NCBI GenBank assembly: GCA_947683425.1
Contig: CANTUQ010000035.1
Coordinates: forward strand, 3,829,001-3,893,000
Direction: 5' to 3'
DNA: 64,000 nucleotides
DNA from: Excoecaria cochinchinensis
Taxonomy: Eukaryota > Streptophyta > Magnoliopsida > Malpighiales > Euphorbiaceae
Positions 19,945-33,214 of the stretch are shown one piece after another (positions within the stretch are counted from its first letter, which is position 1; the number at the start of each line of letters is the position of its first letter). Below the pieces are notes generated by a model. It ran no database searches, had not been told where the DNA came from, and saw only the letters and a program-made list of their open reading frames with translations. A program made the translations under genes and the position numbers.

Positions 19945-22900
19945 TGTAACACCCCCATCGCCGTCCCCGTTGGAAGGACGCCGACGGACGCGCTACACGA
20001 CGCTCACATATACAGATATACACATGCACAATGCGGAAGCATACATCCATACATAACATGCATACAGAAATACGGATTAATTAAAAACTTACCTTGCGGT
20101 GCAGAGTGAACATGCAATAACTCACGCACAAGCAGGCACCAAGCAGAAGCATACACAGAAGCATACTTAATGACCATTCAACGGAAGCATAAGTGAAATA
20201 ATAAAACAAAGGAATAACTAAACATAAAGACATACTAACTATTACATTCCCAAAAGAAAACTCAAGATCGAAACATAATAATTACATATACAATACTACC
20301 GAATACAAAAGCTGAAATACAGAAGCTGAACAAAATACAGAACTTCTAACTCCTACGTGGCCGACCTTGCAGAAGCGCGACTCGAACAGAACCAAACCTG
20401 CCACCTGCACGGAAAGGAAATCCGTGCTAAGCGATAACGCTTAGTGGGGAGAACACACAAGAATATGGACGGCCATTCACAATGGTCGCCAAGGCAAAAC
20501 ACATTCAGATGACCAATGCAGATATTCATAGCATATCACTAATCAGGCTGCATAAATAAAAGCATTCAATCGATAACTCACAAACAGACCATAAACCCAT
20601 GTCCAGGATATACCAATACAGACATGATACAATATACGATACAAATATCATCATGCCGAACTACATACTATAACTCATGCATAAACCTACATGGGTATCA
20701 AATAACAACATCTTACCGTGCGGAGTCACAAGAGCTATACACATGCAATAGACATAACAAAGTACCCAAGCATGAACTGACAATCAAACCATCATGTTAA
20801 GCATGCCAGTTAATTAACATACCTAAACATGTTAACACAAACACTAGTCAAATATCCAGAAGATAACGTTTAGAGCATCACAATACCGCTGCGCAACTCT
20901 AATATATTAAGCATCATGCAGAAACATTCTGATAACGGAGACTGAAGGCATAACCACTTAGTATTACATTCATATCATCATCATGCAGAGAGTACAATAA
21001 TCATCACATACTTACCATCACAGCTGCTTTGGTTCATAACTAATATATTAACAAAACATGTTTAAGTCACATACATTCATTCTCTAGTCGCATCATAATC
21101 AAAGCATTCAGAAACTTATAACAAATCACATGACAAGTACGGATAATCATGTTAGATATAATGTCATGTTTATTTAAACAGACATACATTCTGAAGCCCA
21201 TAGTCACGTTCATATACATATAAACTGATTCCAGAAATCCTTATCACATTCAATCGGATATCACATTCATATAGTTATCTCAGAATAATACCAACCAATA
21301 AAGCACCTGCTGACTCACAATAGTGGATAACGAGTGTACTGAACTGATTAGTACCTTATGGGTACAAATCGAAAACCACTTTATTTTGTCACAAAAGCAT
21401 TTTACTGATGGGGGATCTTAACCCGATCCAAATTCATTAAAAAGGACCACGAGGATCCGCACTGAGGGGGGGGGTTCGCGAGGAACCATACGGGGGACCT
21501 GATCAGGGTCCAATACGTTCAAAGGGCGCTGCAGCTACTGAAAGACTCTATTAGGCATGCCTAACTATCCACTAGACTGACTCTCGCAGGTCATGCATAA
21601 AACAATTCACACTTCGAAACGCATAACGCATAATTATATATATATACATCATGCATAAACCAGAATATAATAAACATATAAATATGCTCATAAGGTTGGT
21701 CGTACATCATGCAATTCGCATTGCAAAACATATTACAGTCCATACATTTTAACATTAAACAATATTCTAAAGCATGCCAAGAATCAGGTATAAAAGCACA
21801 ACCATGCTAATGATTATCATCACAAAGTCTTAATCATGCATTAGGCGAAGATACTAAGCATAAATCATGCATAGTCCAAATTACAATTAACCTAACACAT
21901 TGAGTTCCCAGGCTAAAGTATAATCATGCATTCAGACATTTACCATATTATTCATATAAATATAGCATAGCATAATATCAATCATACCTCATTCAAGTCA
22001 TATTCTGAACCATGCAATAGGTCAATCAATCGTATTTTATCCCTACTTAATTTACTAAAGCATATCAGGAACACATGTGGAAACATATTGTGCTAATGAC
22101 CAAAGACGCATCATCTAAATCGGGGAAAGTTACTACATAATCTTAAGCATGGCAATTATTCTTAAAGAAGAAGCAGACTAAAGATATGCATAACATAATT
22201 CACATTAAGACAGAACATGTTTGAGAACTAACAGTCAGAAAGTTAACCTTTATAAGTCCTTCGCATTCAAAATATGACATGCAATACATATCACAATAAT
22301 AAACATATTACAGTTCAAACCATACTGTTAAAATCCCTCAATCATACAACAGTATTACTATAATCCAAAACTGATTCCAAAATACTACATATAACTTATC
22401 TTAGATAACATATTATTAATACCAAATAAATTGGAATAATCAGTCATGTCATCAAGATAATATAAAACACAGTAGACGAAAATACCCGGAAAAGCTTTTG
22501 AAAACCATTTTATAAAAACCGGACACTTGGGAAGGAAAAACAGAAGCAAAACAGAACATGAGGGTTGCTCACGTCGCGTGAGCAATCTGCTCACGTCGTG
22601 AGCATTGCTCACGTCGTGAGCATTGCTCACGTAACGTGAGCATTGCTCACGTAGTGAGCATTGCTCACGTCGTGAGCATTGCTCACGTAACGTGAGCAAT
22701 CTGCTCACGTCGTGAGCCTTGCTCACGTAACGTGAGCAATCTTCTCTTGCCCTCTTCTTCTTCCCCGATATCGCAAACACAGATTTTCCAATTCCAGTGA
22801 ACCCAGATCTCAAACAACTCGATAAAAATCATTTTCAATCTAATTCAAAAAGCAATTAAACTCATCTTACCTTTCAATCGATCTTCCAACATTAAATTGA

Positions 22901-23889
22901 CATAAAACAAGCTTAATTCAACAATTAAATCAACTAATACCATGCATAAACAGATTTCATCCATTAAAGAACATAACCCTAAAAATACAGTAGATTCAAA
23001 ACACAAACTCAGAACTTCTAAATCGATACTTGTCATGCATTACTAACATAATTACTCACATACTCATGCATATACATATTCCAGAACACATCAATTTCCA
23101 GAAATCAGACTAAGCAAACACAATTATAAGCCTAGTGAGAAAATAGGGCAGGGACATGCTGAGATTGAAGAACACAGAAGCTCAAATATTGCATGCATTC
23201 AAAATGCTCCCAAACCTGGAATCGAAGATCCAAAATCAGCTTCAAGATCAGTCTTAAATCCTTTCCTTGCCTTTACTTAGCTTCTTCATGTAATCCAAAG
23301 CTTGCACAACAATAAACCCACAAATCTTAGCCAAACCCTAATTCAACCAAAACCAGGAGAAGAAGGAGAAGAGCAGAACATGCAGGAAATGAAATTCCAA
23401 CTTACCTCTTCAAGCAAAACCACAATTCAAGCCACACAAAACCAAGCCAAACGTGAGAGGAAGGAGAAGCAAAGAAAGGAGAAGAGAAGAGAAGAGAAAA
23501 CGTGAGATGAGGGGGACGGGAAAGCCAAAACCAAAGATCTGTGTTTTTCCCTCTCTCTCTTCCTCTTACTTCTTTCTTCTTTCAATGCTCCCTAACTAAC
23601 CACTTGGCAACATCTTAATGGACCCCAAACTCCACTTAGCATTTCAAACCAAAGCACAATACAAGAGTCATACCCAAACATTGCCTTAATAAATATCTTG
23701 TCTAAATGCTCTTTAGTCCTTAAACAAATTACACTTCACTCACTTACACATTTCTTTTCTTAACAAACTTAATTAACTTTTCAATTAGGTCTTTAACACT
23801 CCAAATTGCTCAAACATAAATTACCAAAATACCCTTCCGATCCCGACTTAGCATGCACATTCCGACCAGGGCCATTTTGGGGTGTGACA
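19945..23889 (-). repeat. 3' LTR of element T (left)
   Basis: No host gene. An A/T-rich stretch with many CATGCAT/CATAA words (20500-22400), a GC-rich patch at about 21460-21540, and a nine-unit palindromic array at 22567-22738. It differs from the other LTR by only about half a dozen scattered bases plus array length, implying a recent insertion. Open frames at 22385-22813 (array) and 23302-23505 are not supported. Confidence 0.9.
22567..22738. repeat. Array of nine GCTCACGT/ACGTGAGC palindromes
   Basis: Units of 18-20 bp such as GCTCACGTAACGTGAGC and GCTCACGTCGTGAGC, joined by ATT or AATCT. Each unit is an inverted repeat and most carry at least one ACGT core, the element recognised by plant bZIP and some bHLH factors. 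The other LTR has 11 units (27300-27511). Confidence 0.9.
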
Positions 23890-23908
23890 ACTCTTCCCTC
23901 CTAAAAGA
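23890..23908 (-). other. Polypurine tract of element T
   Basis: The minus strand reads TTTTAGGAGGGAAGAGT immediately before the TGTCACACC start of the 3' LTR. Confidence 0.75.
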
Positions 23909-23968
23909 ATTTCGTCCTCGAAATTCACAGCGAAACACTTACATCCACACAACCCAAACAAACAAAAC

Positions 23969-24550
23969 TTACTTAGACAAAAGCTTACAAAGTAACTTAC
24001 CAGAAGAACCCGCGGTCTCCTTCGAATCCTTGCTAGATGCCACAAACTCTGAAGACACTCGAGAAGATCTGAGCAAATCCTCCACATCCTTTCTAGCTTG
24101 CCCAGCTAGACTCTCATTCCTCTTCTTAGGACAATCTGTAATCCGGTGTTCCATACTGCCACACCTGAAACAAGCACCTGAAAGCTTCCGACATGGACCA
24201 CGATGTTGCTTCTGACAATGCTGGCATACTAACGGTACCCACTTCTTACACTTATTCCCATGTTGCTTCTGACATTGTTGACACGCTGAGGGTTCTCGAA
24301 CCCTCTTCCCTGCTGGCACTTCACTAACCGATCCTTTTCTCTTCTGAGGAACATGCTGAACAAAATCTTGAGAAGCACGAGGAGCAGTTAATCTATCCAA
24401 AATCCGAATCAACCCTTGTACAAGAGCCCTATCCTCAGAAACACGACCAGAATCTTCAACTGGAAGATGCTCGGAAACATCCTGATCAGCACTAACTCGA
24501 TTCACACTTTCTGTAGTCTCGCCCACATTCTCACTAGGATCAGACTCCAT
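23969..24550 (-). CDS. Gag-like protein with three zinc knuckles (element T)
   Basis: 193 codons, ATG at 24550. Residues 1-80 are acidic and Ser-rich with a short helical part (ALVQGLIRILDRL). Then come three Cys/His clusters: C90-C93-H97-C101 and C109-C112-H116-C120 (both CX2CX3HX3C), and C127-C130-H135-C140 (CX2CX4HX4C, the retroviral knuckle). The tail is Ser/Lys-rich. The short-plus-classic finger pair is typical of the C-terminal part of Tekay/Del-type Gag; here the first finger is doubled and the capsid domain is missing. It probably binds RNA; whether it makes particles alone is doubtful. The frame is intact. Confidence 0.8.
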   Translation of the reverse strand: MESDPSENVGETTESVNRVSADQDVSEHLPVEDSGRVSEDRALVQGLIRILDRLTAPRASQDFVQHVPQKRKGSVSEVPAGKRVREPSACQQCQKQHGNKCKKWVPLVCQHCQKQHRGPCRKLSGACFRCGSMEHRITDCPKKRNESLAGQARKDVEDLLRSSRVSSEFVASSKDSKETAGSSGKLLCKLLSK

Positions 24551-24661
24551 CTAGACATGACACAAAACAAGACGCATCTGCATTAGGCCACGACACAAAA
24601 CCGACTCTCATGTAAAGACTCAACACAAAACAAACAACACACCCAGAACCATCAAACCTGG

Positions 24662-24673
24662 GCTCTGATACCA
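24662..24673 (-). other. Primer binding site of element T
   Basis: The minus strand reads TGGTATCAGAGC, complementary to the initiator tRNA-Met 3' end, five bases after the 5' LTR. Confidence 0.9.
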
Positions 24674-24678
24674 CTAAC

Positions 24679-27600
24679 TGTAACACCCCCATCGCCGTCC
24701 CCGTTGGAAGGACGCCGACGGACGCGCTACACGACGCTCACATATACAGATATACACATGCACAATGCGGAAGCATACATCCATACATAACATGCATACA
24801 GAAATACGGATTAATTAAAAACTTACCTTGCGGTGCAGAGTGAACATGCAATAACTCACGCACAAGCAGGCACCAAGCAGAAGCATACACAGAAGCATAC
24901 TTAATGACCATTCAACGGAAGCATAAGTGAAATAATAAAACAAAGGAATAACTAAACATAAAGACATACTAACTATTACATTCCCAAAAGAAAACTCAAG
25001 ATCGAAACATAATAATTACATATACAATACTACCGAATACAAAAGCTGAAATACAGAAGCTGAACAAAATACAGAACTTCTAACTCCTACGTGGCCGACC
25101 TTGCAGAAGCGCGACTCGAACAGAACCAAACCTGCCACCTGCACGGAAAGGAAATCCGTGCTAAGCGATAACGCTTAGTGGGGAGAACACACAAGAATAT
25201 GGACGGCCATTCACAATGGTCGCCAAGGCAAAACACATTCAGATGACCAATGCAGATATTCATAGCATATCACTAATCAGGCTGCATAAATAAAAGCATT
25301 CAATCGATAACTCACAAACAGACCATAAACCCATGTCCAGGATATACCAATACAGACATGATACAATATACGATACAAATATCATCATGCCGAACTACAT
25401 ACTATAACTCATGCATAAACCTACATGGGTATCAAATAACAACATCTTACCGTGCGGAGTCACAAGAGCTATACACATGCAATAGACATAACAAAGTACC
25501 CAAGCATGAACTGACAATCAAACCATCATGTTAAGCATGCCAGTTAATTAACATACCTAAACATGTTAACACAAACACTAGTCAAATATCCAGAAGATAA
25601 CGTTTAGAGCATCACAATACCGCTGCGCAACTCTAATATATTAAGCATCATGCAGAAACATTCTGATAACGGAGACTGAAGGCATAACCACTTAGTATTA
25701 CATTCATATCATCATCATGCAGAGAGTACAATAATCATCACATACTTACCATCACAGCTGCTTTGGTTCATAACTAATATATTAACAAAACATGTTTAAG
25801 TCACATACATTCATTCTCTAGTCGCATCATAATCAAAGCATTCAGAAACTTATAACAAATCACATGACAAGTACGGATAATCATGTTAGATATAATGTCA
25901 TGTTTATTTAAACAGACATACATTCTGAAGCCCATAGTCACGTTCATATACATATAAACTGATTCCAGAAATCCTTATCACATTCAATCGGATATCACAT
26001 TCATATAGTTATCTCAGAATAATACCAACCAATAAAGCACCTGCTGACTCACAATAGTGGATAACGAGTGTACTGAACTGATTAGTACCTTACGGGTACA
26101 AATCGAAAACCACTTTATTTTGTCACAAAAGCATTTTACTGATGGGGGATCTTAACCCGATCCAAATTCATTAAAAAGGACCACGAGGATCCGCACTGAG
26201 GGGGGGGTTCGCGAGGAACCATACGGGGGACCTGATCAGGGTCCAATACGTTCAAAGGGCGCTGCAGCTACTGAAAGACTCTATTAGGCATGCCTAACTA
26301 TCCACTAGACTGACTCTCGCAGGTCATGCATAAAACAATTCACACTTCGAAACGCATAACGCATAATTATATATATATACATCATGCATAAACCAGAATA
26401 TAATAAACATATAAATATGCTCATAAGGTTGGTCGTACATCATGCAATTCACATTGCAAAACATATTACAGTCCATACATTTTAACATTAAACAATATTC
26501 TAAAGCATGCCAAGAATCAGGTATAAAAGCACAACCATGCTAATGATTATCATCACAAAGTCTTAATCATGCATTAGGCGAAGATACCAAGCATAAATCA
26601 TCCATAGTCCAAATTACAATTAACCTAACACATTGAGTTCCCAGGCTAAAGTATAATCATGCATTCAGACATTTACCATATTATTCATATAAATATAGCA
26701 TAGCATAATATCAATCATACCTCATTCAAGTCATATTCTGAACCATGCAATAGGTCAATCAATCGTATTTTATCCCTACTTAATTTACTAAAGCATATCA
26801 GGAACACATGTGGAAACATATTGTGCTAATGACCAAAGACGCATCATCTAAATCGGGGAAAGTTACTACATAATCTTAAGCATGGCAATTATTCTTAAAG
26901 AAGAAGCAGACTAAAGATATGCATAACATAATTCACATTAAGACAGAACATGTTTGAGAACTAACAGTCAGAAAGTTAACCTTTATAAGTCCTTCGCATT
27001 CAAAATATGACATGCAATACATATCACAATAATAAACATATTACAGTTCAAACCATACTGTTAAAATCCCTCAATCATACAACAGTATTACTATAATCCA
27101 AAACTGATTCCAAAATACTACATATAACTTATCTTAGATAACATATTATTAATACCAAATAAATTGGAATAATCAGTCATGTCATCAAGATAATATAAAA
27201 CACAGTAGAGGAAAATACCCGGGAAAGCTTTTGAAAACCATTTTATAAAAACCGGACACTTGGGAAGGAAAAACAGAAGCAAAACAGAACATGAGGGTTG
27301 CTCACGTCGCGTGAGCAATCTGCTCACGCCTCGTGAGCAATCTGCTCACGTCGTGAGCATTGCTCACGTAACGTGAGCTATGCTCACGTTGTGAGCATTG
27401 CTCACGTCGTGAGCATTGCTCACGTAGTGAGCATTGCTCACGTCGTGAGCATTGCTCACGTAACGTGAGCAATCTGCTCACGTCGTGAGCCTTGCTCACG
27501 TAACGTGAGCAATCTTCTCTTGCCCTCTTCTTCTTCCCCGATATCGCAAACACAGATTTTCCAATTCCAGTGAACCCAGATCTCAAACAACTCGATAAAA

Positions 27601-28662
27601 ATCATTTTCAATCTAATTCAAAAAGCAATTAAACTCATCTTACCTTTCAATCGATCTTCCAACATTAAATTGACATAAAACAAGCTTAATTCAACAATTA
27701 AATCAACTAATACCATGCATAAACAGATTTCATCCATTAAAGAACATAACCCTAAAAATACAGTAGATTCAAAACACAAACTCAGAACTTCTAAATCGAT
27801 ACTTGTCATGCATTACTAACATAATTACTCACATACTCATGCATATACATATTCCAGAACACATCAATTTCCAGAAATCAGACTAAGCAAACACAATTAT
27901 AAGCCTAGTGAGAAAATAGGGCAGGGACATGCTGAGATTGAAGAACACAGAAGCTCAAATATTGCATGCATTCAAAATGCTCCCAAACCTGGAATCGAAG
28001 ATCCAAAATCAGCTTCAAGATCAGTCTTAAATCCTTTCCTTGCCTTTACTTAGCTTCTTCATGTAATCCAAAGCTTGCACAACAATAAACCCACAAATCT
28101 TAGCCAAACCCTAATTCAACCAAAACCAGGAGAAGAAGGAGAAGAGCAGAACATGCAGGAAATGAAATTCCAACTTACCTCTTCAAGCAAAACCACAATT
28201 CAAGCCACACAAAACCAAGCCAAACGTGAGAGGAAGGAGAAGCAAAGAAAGGAGAAGAGAAGAGAAGAGAAAACGTGAGATGAGGGGGACGGGAAAGCCA
28301 AAACCAAAGATCTGTGTTTTTCCCTCTCTCTCTTCCTCTTACTTCTTTCTTCTTTCAATGCTCCCTAACTAACCACTTGGCAACATCTTAATGGACCCCA
28401 AACTCCACTTAGCATTTCAAACCAAAGCACAATACAAGAGTCATACCCAAACATTGCCTTAATAAATATCTTGTCTAAATGCTCTTTAGTCCTTAAACAA
28501 ATTACACTTCACTCACTTACACATTTCTTTTCTTAACAAACTTAATTAACTTTTCAATTAGGTCTTTAACACTCCAAATTGCTCAAACATAAATTACCAA
28601 AATACCCTTCCGATCCCGACTTAGCATGCACATTCCGACCAGGGCCATTTTGGGGTGTGACA
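24679..28662 (-). repeat. 5' LTR of element T (right)
   Basis: Near-identical copy of 19945-23889, with an 11-unit palindromic array at 27300-27511 that accounts for the extra ~39 bp. The open frame at 28075-28278 is identical to that at 23302-23505 only because the LTRs are copies. Confidence 0.9.
27300..27511. repeat. Array of eleven GCTCACGT/ACGTGAGC palindromes
   Basis: As at 22567-22738 but with two extra units and some different cores (CGCCTCG, CGTTG). Confidence 0.9.
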
Positions 28663-28991
28663 CGATTTATGTATGTATTTTTATCATTCTTTTATGGTTT
28701 CATATTTGTTTTCAGATAATTATAATTATATTTTATTTACTGCTTTTTTTATACGTGCTTGTAATGCGCTTTAATTTTATTGTATAATTTGCATGTGAGA
28801 GAAGAGATAAAATAATTGATCTTAAAAACCCATTCACATAATATTAACCAAAGGTATGAATAAGAGTGAGGTCCCGAACTCTCTCTGGTTTTGGGCCTCA
28901 TAAGGTTAGAATTACTTTCCCGATGTTTTATCGGGTGGCGACTCCATGATCCTGCCTTATGGTAGCCCGATAGACGGTGAGGTTGTCTACA
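28663..28991 (+). repeat. Left family C LTR, second part
   Basis: Starts with the CGATT target duplication of element T and continues the C LTR to GAGGTTGTCTACA. It matches 37543-37876. Confidence 0.9.
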
Positions 28992-29011
28992 GTGGCGACT
29001 CCACTGGGGAT
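28992..29011 (+). other. Putative primer binding site of family C
   Basis: GTGGCGACTCCACTGGGGAT directly follows the LTR. It has the TGG start and tRNA-3'-end-like form of a primer site, but I do not assign the tRNA. Confidence 0.55.
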
Positions 29012-32000
29012 ATCATGAGATTTTGCTCCGAAAGTACTTTTGGTTAATCTAATGTAAATGGGTTTAGGATCAAGAAATTTTACCCCTTTTTGAAAAATTG
29101 CATTGCATCATGCTAGAGCCTTAGAATTATGTTAGTTTGGTCCTTTTCTTAACCTCGGTGCGTTCCCGAAGCACGACCCTATTTTCATTCAATCTAGGGA
29201 AGTGTTAAGGATAATCACCAGCCTAAATCTCGTACCATCATGGTATATTAAATGGAGACCCGATAGGTCGTTATGCTCATGATGAGCTAGACCCGTTGGC
29301 AGGGACCATGTTTGGGTAACCCTAAAATATCATTACCTTTGACCAAAACTCATGTAATGGCAATAGATACTTCCCCCAGGGAGCATGCGCCATAATACGT
29401 TGCTTGTGGAGTGGGTTATCGTGTATTGGACAAATCCAAATAAATTTAGATGTTTGCTCTTTAAAGATTTTCATACCCCGAGGGGACATGTTTCGGTTTA
29501 TTCGGATTGTTTAAATACACGATAGCCGAAAATTCATCTGCATGCGCTTTTTATTAATGAGAGTTTGTGCTTCGCAGCACGCTTTACGTACCCATTGGGT
29601 TTTCCGTTGATCCATGGGTCAAGCCCACTTAGGAAAGAGACCGCACGACCTCCTGTGTGAGAGAGAAACGGTTGGGAGGAATTTTCTTTTTGTATGTGTA
29701 TTCGTGCCTGTGCATTATTTTTTTCATGATCAATAGTAAAAAAGGCATGTGCATTTTTCCTCATGTACAATAATAGAACCTGTGCACTTTGTGTATAAAA
29801 TTGCTTGTATCATAATTTGTAAATATGAATGTAACATATATTTGTTTTGCATGTACATAATAATGCTTGTCGCAATATATATATATTAACATTCTTTATG
29901 ACATCCATCATGCGCCATAATCTATACATACAACATTTATCATTGAACGTACATATTGACATGCATCATGGCACATGTGGATATACCACCACCATAACAT
30001 GTAAAAAAATAATAATAATAATAATAAATAAATAATAAAAAAGAATGCACTCATCATGTGTTATAGTATCATATATGAATGCACTCATCATGTGACATCA
30101 GTAGGCTCATACTCACATTGCATATGTATATAAACATTGTGTGCTGGAACATACACATACTGTTGCATTAGCATACAACATTGGGTTAGTCATTGTACAC
30201 AGAAAATACCTTGCATTTTTTACATTGTATGCAATATCATGAACATGTACTATCATGCATGAGTTATGCCATGTACATATAAGTTCTTCATCATGCATGT
30301 TAGTCATTGTATATATCAATGCATGTCTTGCATGCTCATACCATGTAAATACACGTACTTTGTGAACGCTATTTATTTCTTGCAGACACTTTCATTGCAT
30401 ATCTCATGTTGCACACATACTCCACTCACAGTACATAGTCATTCGTATATTGAGTCCCAAGTCATGTGCATAATTTGTATATATTTTGCATTTTTATCTA
30501 TGTGAGTTTTGCCATCCCTCACGATTCATTAGTACATATTATCATGCTAGATCATCTTCATCTTATCATGTCTAAATCATGCCATGTGCACATGCGTTAT
30601 GTATCATAAACATTCATTCTCATATTGTGCCATATCTTGTACTCATGCCTTAATTATGTACTGTTTACATGTACAAAGCACATCATTTGTCATGCATTGC
30701 TTATGCACTCACACTCACTTATAGTTTCTTGTAGATACTTCAAGTACACACGTCGTTGCATATATTTCATGTATGCATTTTTATACAGTATGTTTTTACA
30801 CATGTTTTGCGCATATAGTTCCTTACACGCATTACTGACATGCATGACGCCATTGCATGCATCTTTCCCTGTAGATGATTTTTAACACATAGTTTACACA
30901 TGTTTTACGCAAAAAAATAAATATCTTCTTTGTTGGCTTACATGATTTTTGTGCATATAAATTTTGATAAAATAAAATTTTTGTGTTAAGTTATACCCTA
31001 AAAACGCTGACATGTTTGCACCTTATTAAGGTACCTTTGATTTGAAGTTTGATTCCGCTTAAATAGTTCTCAACTATGAATGGCTTTGATCTCAGTTTTT
31101 AGAAATCTGCGTTTCATTTCATTTTGAATTAAGTAAGGGGTAGATATGTTTGATCTCTAAGAGCTAGATCACGTGGAAATACTTGACCATACCATGTAAT
31201 TTCTAAATTCAGAGCACTCTTGGCCTATTTTGAAAACAAATTGAAAAAAAAACTAGTTGCAATTAGGGGATTGGATGAAAACTCACTAAGAGCACTAGAA
31301 CCTTTCCGATTACCCGTCAAAGTGACTCCTGGATAAGGCTGAATCTAGAAAATGATTTAGGCAACCATTTTTTTTATAGCTCTTTAAATGATCATTTCCT
31401 ACCTTTATTTTACAATCGCTTGCTAGCCCGTTGATCTTTTATTTTGGTATGCTAAATGCATACCGGTTTTATTGTTACACGTGTTAAAACTTCACCCTTC
31501 GCCTAAAATGATTTTGGCTTCCCCTTAGAAGAATAGCCGCTCTAGTAAAGATGGATGTACATTACGATATTTGCTTGAGCTATCAAAACTTGCCCCGATG
31601 AAAATGGGTCTACATTTCGAGAAGGAAATTTCAATCATTGATGATTTTTGGGGTTACCAAAATCACCCTGATAAGGATGGGTCTACCCCTAGGGAAATGA
31701 ATTTTCAATCATCGATAAATTTTGGGCTACACTTTGGGAAAGGGGTTTAAATCATTGATAAACTTTTTGTGTAATTAGAGACATAAGCTTGCGAGCAGAA
31801 AAAAAAAAAGCCCCCTTGATGAGCTCAGTAGTTATCTTTTTTAGCTTAATTATTATACTGAGTTTGATAAGCTAAAGTGTCACCAAATCCAAATTCAAGA
31901 ATATCTGGACAGTATACAATTGGGGTTGAGAATGGTGCTTTCATCCGTCGAATTAATATTGCGGCCATTTTTCTCTAGTGACCTGATCCTCCTTTGATAA

Positions 32001-33190
32001 CCAATTACCTAAGCCTAACATTACAACCAAAGTAAGTCCTCTTGATTCTTGGTTTGACCTTATCTAATTTGCGGAGATGACCTTCTAATAAGGTTTGGTA
32101 CGTAGGAAGAGGCATATGGTGTTTCTTGAGTTTCAAGCGAGAAGCCATGAGTGCATTTATGCATTCGAGTTGAGTCTCGTTCCCGACATTGGATCTAGAA
32201 TTTGCTTTTGAAAAATGAAAAATCTTGTTTTGGCCTTTTGCACATACACATAGAGATTGCATGGTATGCCTCGTATTTATATGTTGGTTTAGTAAATCTT
32301 GATGTCTACGTATTTATCTTCTTGCCCTTCATTGGGAATGACTCCTGAATTCTTTTGCTGAGATTGAATCAGTTGAGAATGTGGTTCATTCAGTACGCTC
32401 AAAGGCAGATAGAAACTCGAGTTTGGGGTACCTGATAGGTTGCACCCATCTTACAATCTTGGGGTATCTCTTATCATTACTCATGAAAATGACGCTTTGC
32501 ATATACTCCCAGCAGCATTCTTTGTACATATGTTTCTGCAAATGTTTTTACACATAACTGTAGCAAACATTCTCATAAATTGTTGTACATGTATAATTTT
32601 TGGTGCATGTCTTTTGGCACAAGTTCTTCAGTGAATATATTTCATAGGTGCTTTTGATTCACACGGTTCTTCACGGGCATGTCGTTTGCATGCATCTCAC
32701 ATTCACAATTTTCGTATGCACTTAGTACACATGTATATGTGATTTTTTTTCCTGCATATGTTTCATATACATAGTTATATGTGCACATATCACACACACT
32801 CAATACTTTACATAGCTTTTATGTATGTAATGGCTTTCACTTATCTTTGTATATGATTCTGTTCATCTATGCCTGTGAACGACTCTTTATCCTTGTCACA
32901 TGCATGAATATTTGCATATATGTTGCATACATAATCCCTTTGTATATATTTCTCATGTTGAACCTTTGCATGTTTTTCTCATTTATGATCATCTGAAAAC
33001 ATGTTAGGATGACGATTCCATAATCTTCCACATGAATGCAAGCCATCGACATATATGTATTTCAGGATCATAGTCCTTTGCATATCATTTCAAAAACGCA
33101 TATCCTTTCACATGCATTCCATGCATACATGGTGCTTGACGCTCATTAGATAGTGTACATCAGTCACACGTCGACAAGCTGACGTTTCTC
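29012..33190 (+). other. Family C interior, non-coding part
   Basis: No ORF over 90 codons and no recognisable Gag, protease, RT or integrase motif in any frame. Much of 29700-33150 is rich in CATGCAT, CATGTA and CATATG words. It may be a decayed coding region or never coding. Confidence 0.6.
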
Positions 33191-33214
33191 AAACCCCCCC
33201 AGGGGGCAAATCCA

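Larger units (their letters stand above)
19945..28662 (-). mobile_element. Element T: giant-LTR non-autonomous retrotransposon with Gag-like ORF
   Basis: LTRs 19945-23889 (3945 bp) and 24679-28662 (3984 bp) enclose a 789-bp interior. Target duplication CGATT at 19940-19944 and 28663-28667. On the minus strand the LTR starts TGTCACACCCC and ends GGTGTTACA, followed by a 5-base spacer and the primer site TGGTATCAGAGC (24673-24662). The only plausible gene is the 193-codon zinc-knuckle ORF. This matches the TR-GAG type of non-autonomous element, probably derived from a Tekay/Del-like chromovirus (inference from zinc-finger spacing). The two LTRs are nearly identical. Confidence 0.9.

Noticed and set aside
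22385..22813. 142-codon frame with RREQCS repeats, and CRISPR-like appearance of the array
   Set aside because: The frame is the palindromic array translated. The spacers are 2-5 bases, not unique spacers, and this is plant DNA.
23302..23505. 67-codon ORF found identically twice (also 28075-28278)
   Set aside because: Both are the same site in two nearly identical LTRs, so the repetition is no evidence of coding; composition is low-complexity Lys/Glu.
24662..24673. tRNA gene
   Set aside because: TGGTATCAGAGC here and elsewhere is only the primer-binding complement of the tRNA 3' end; no tRNA body is present.
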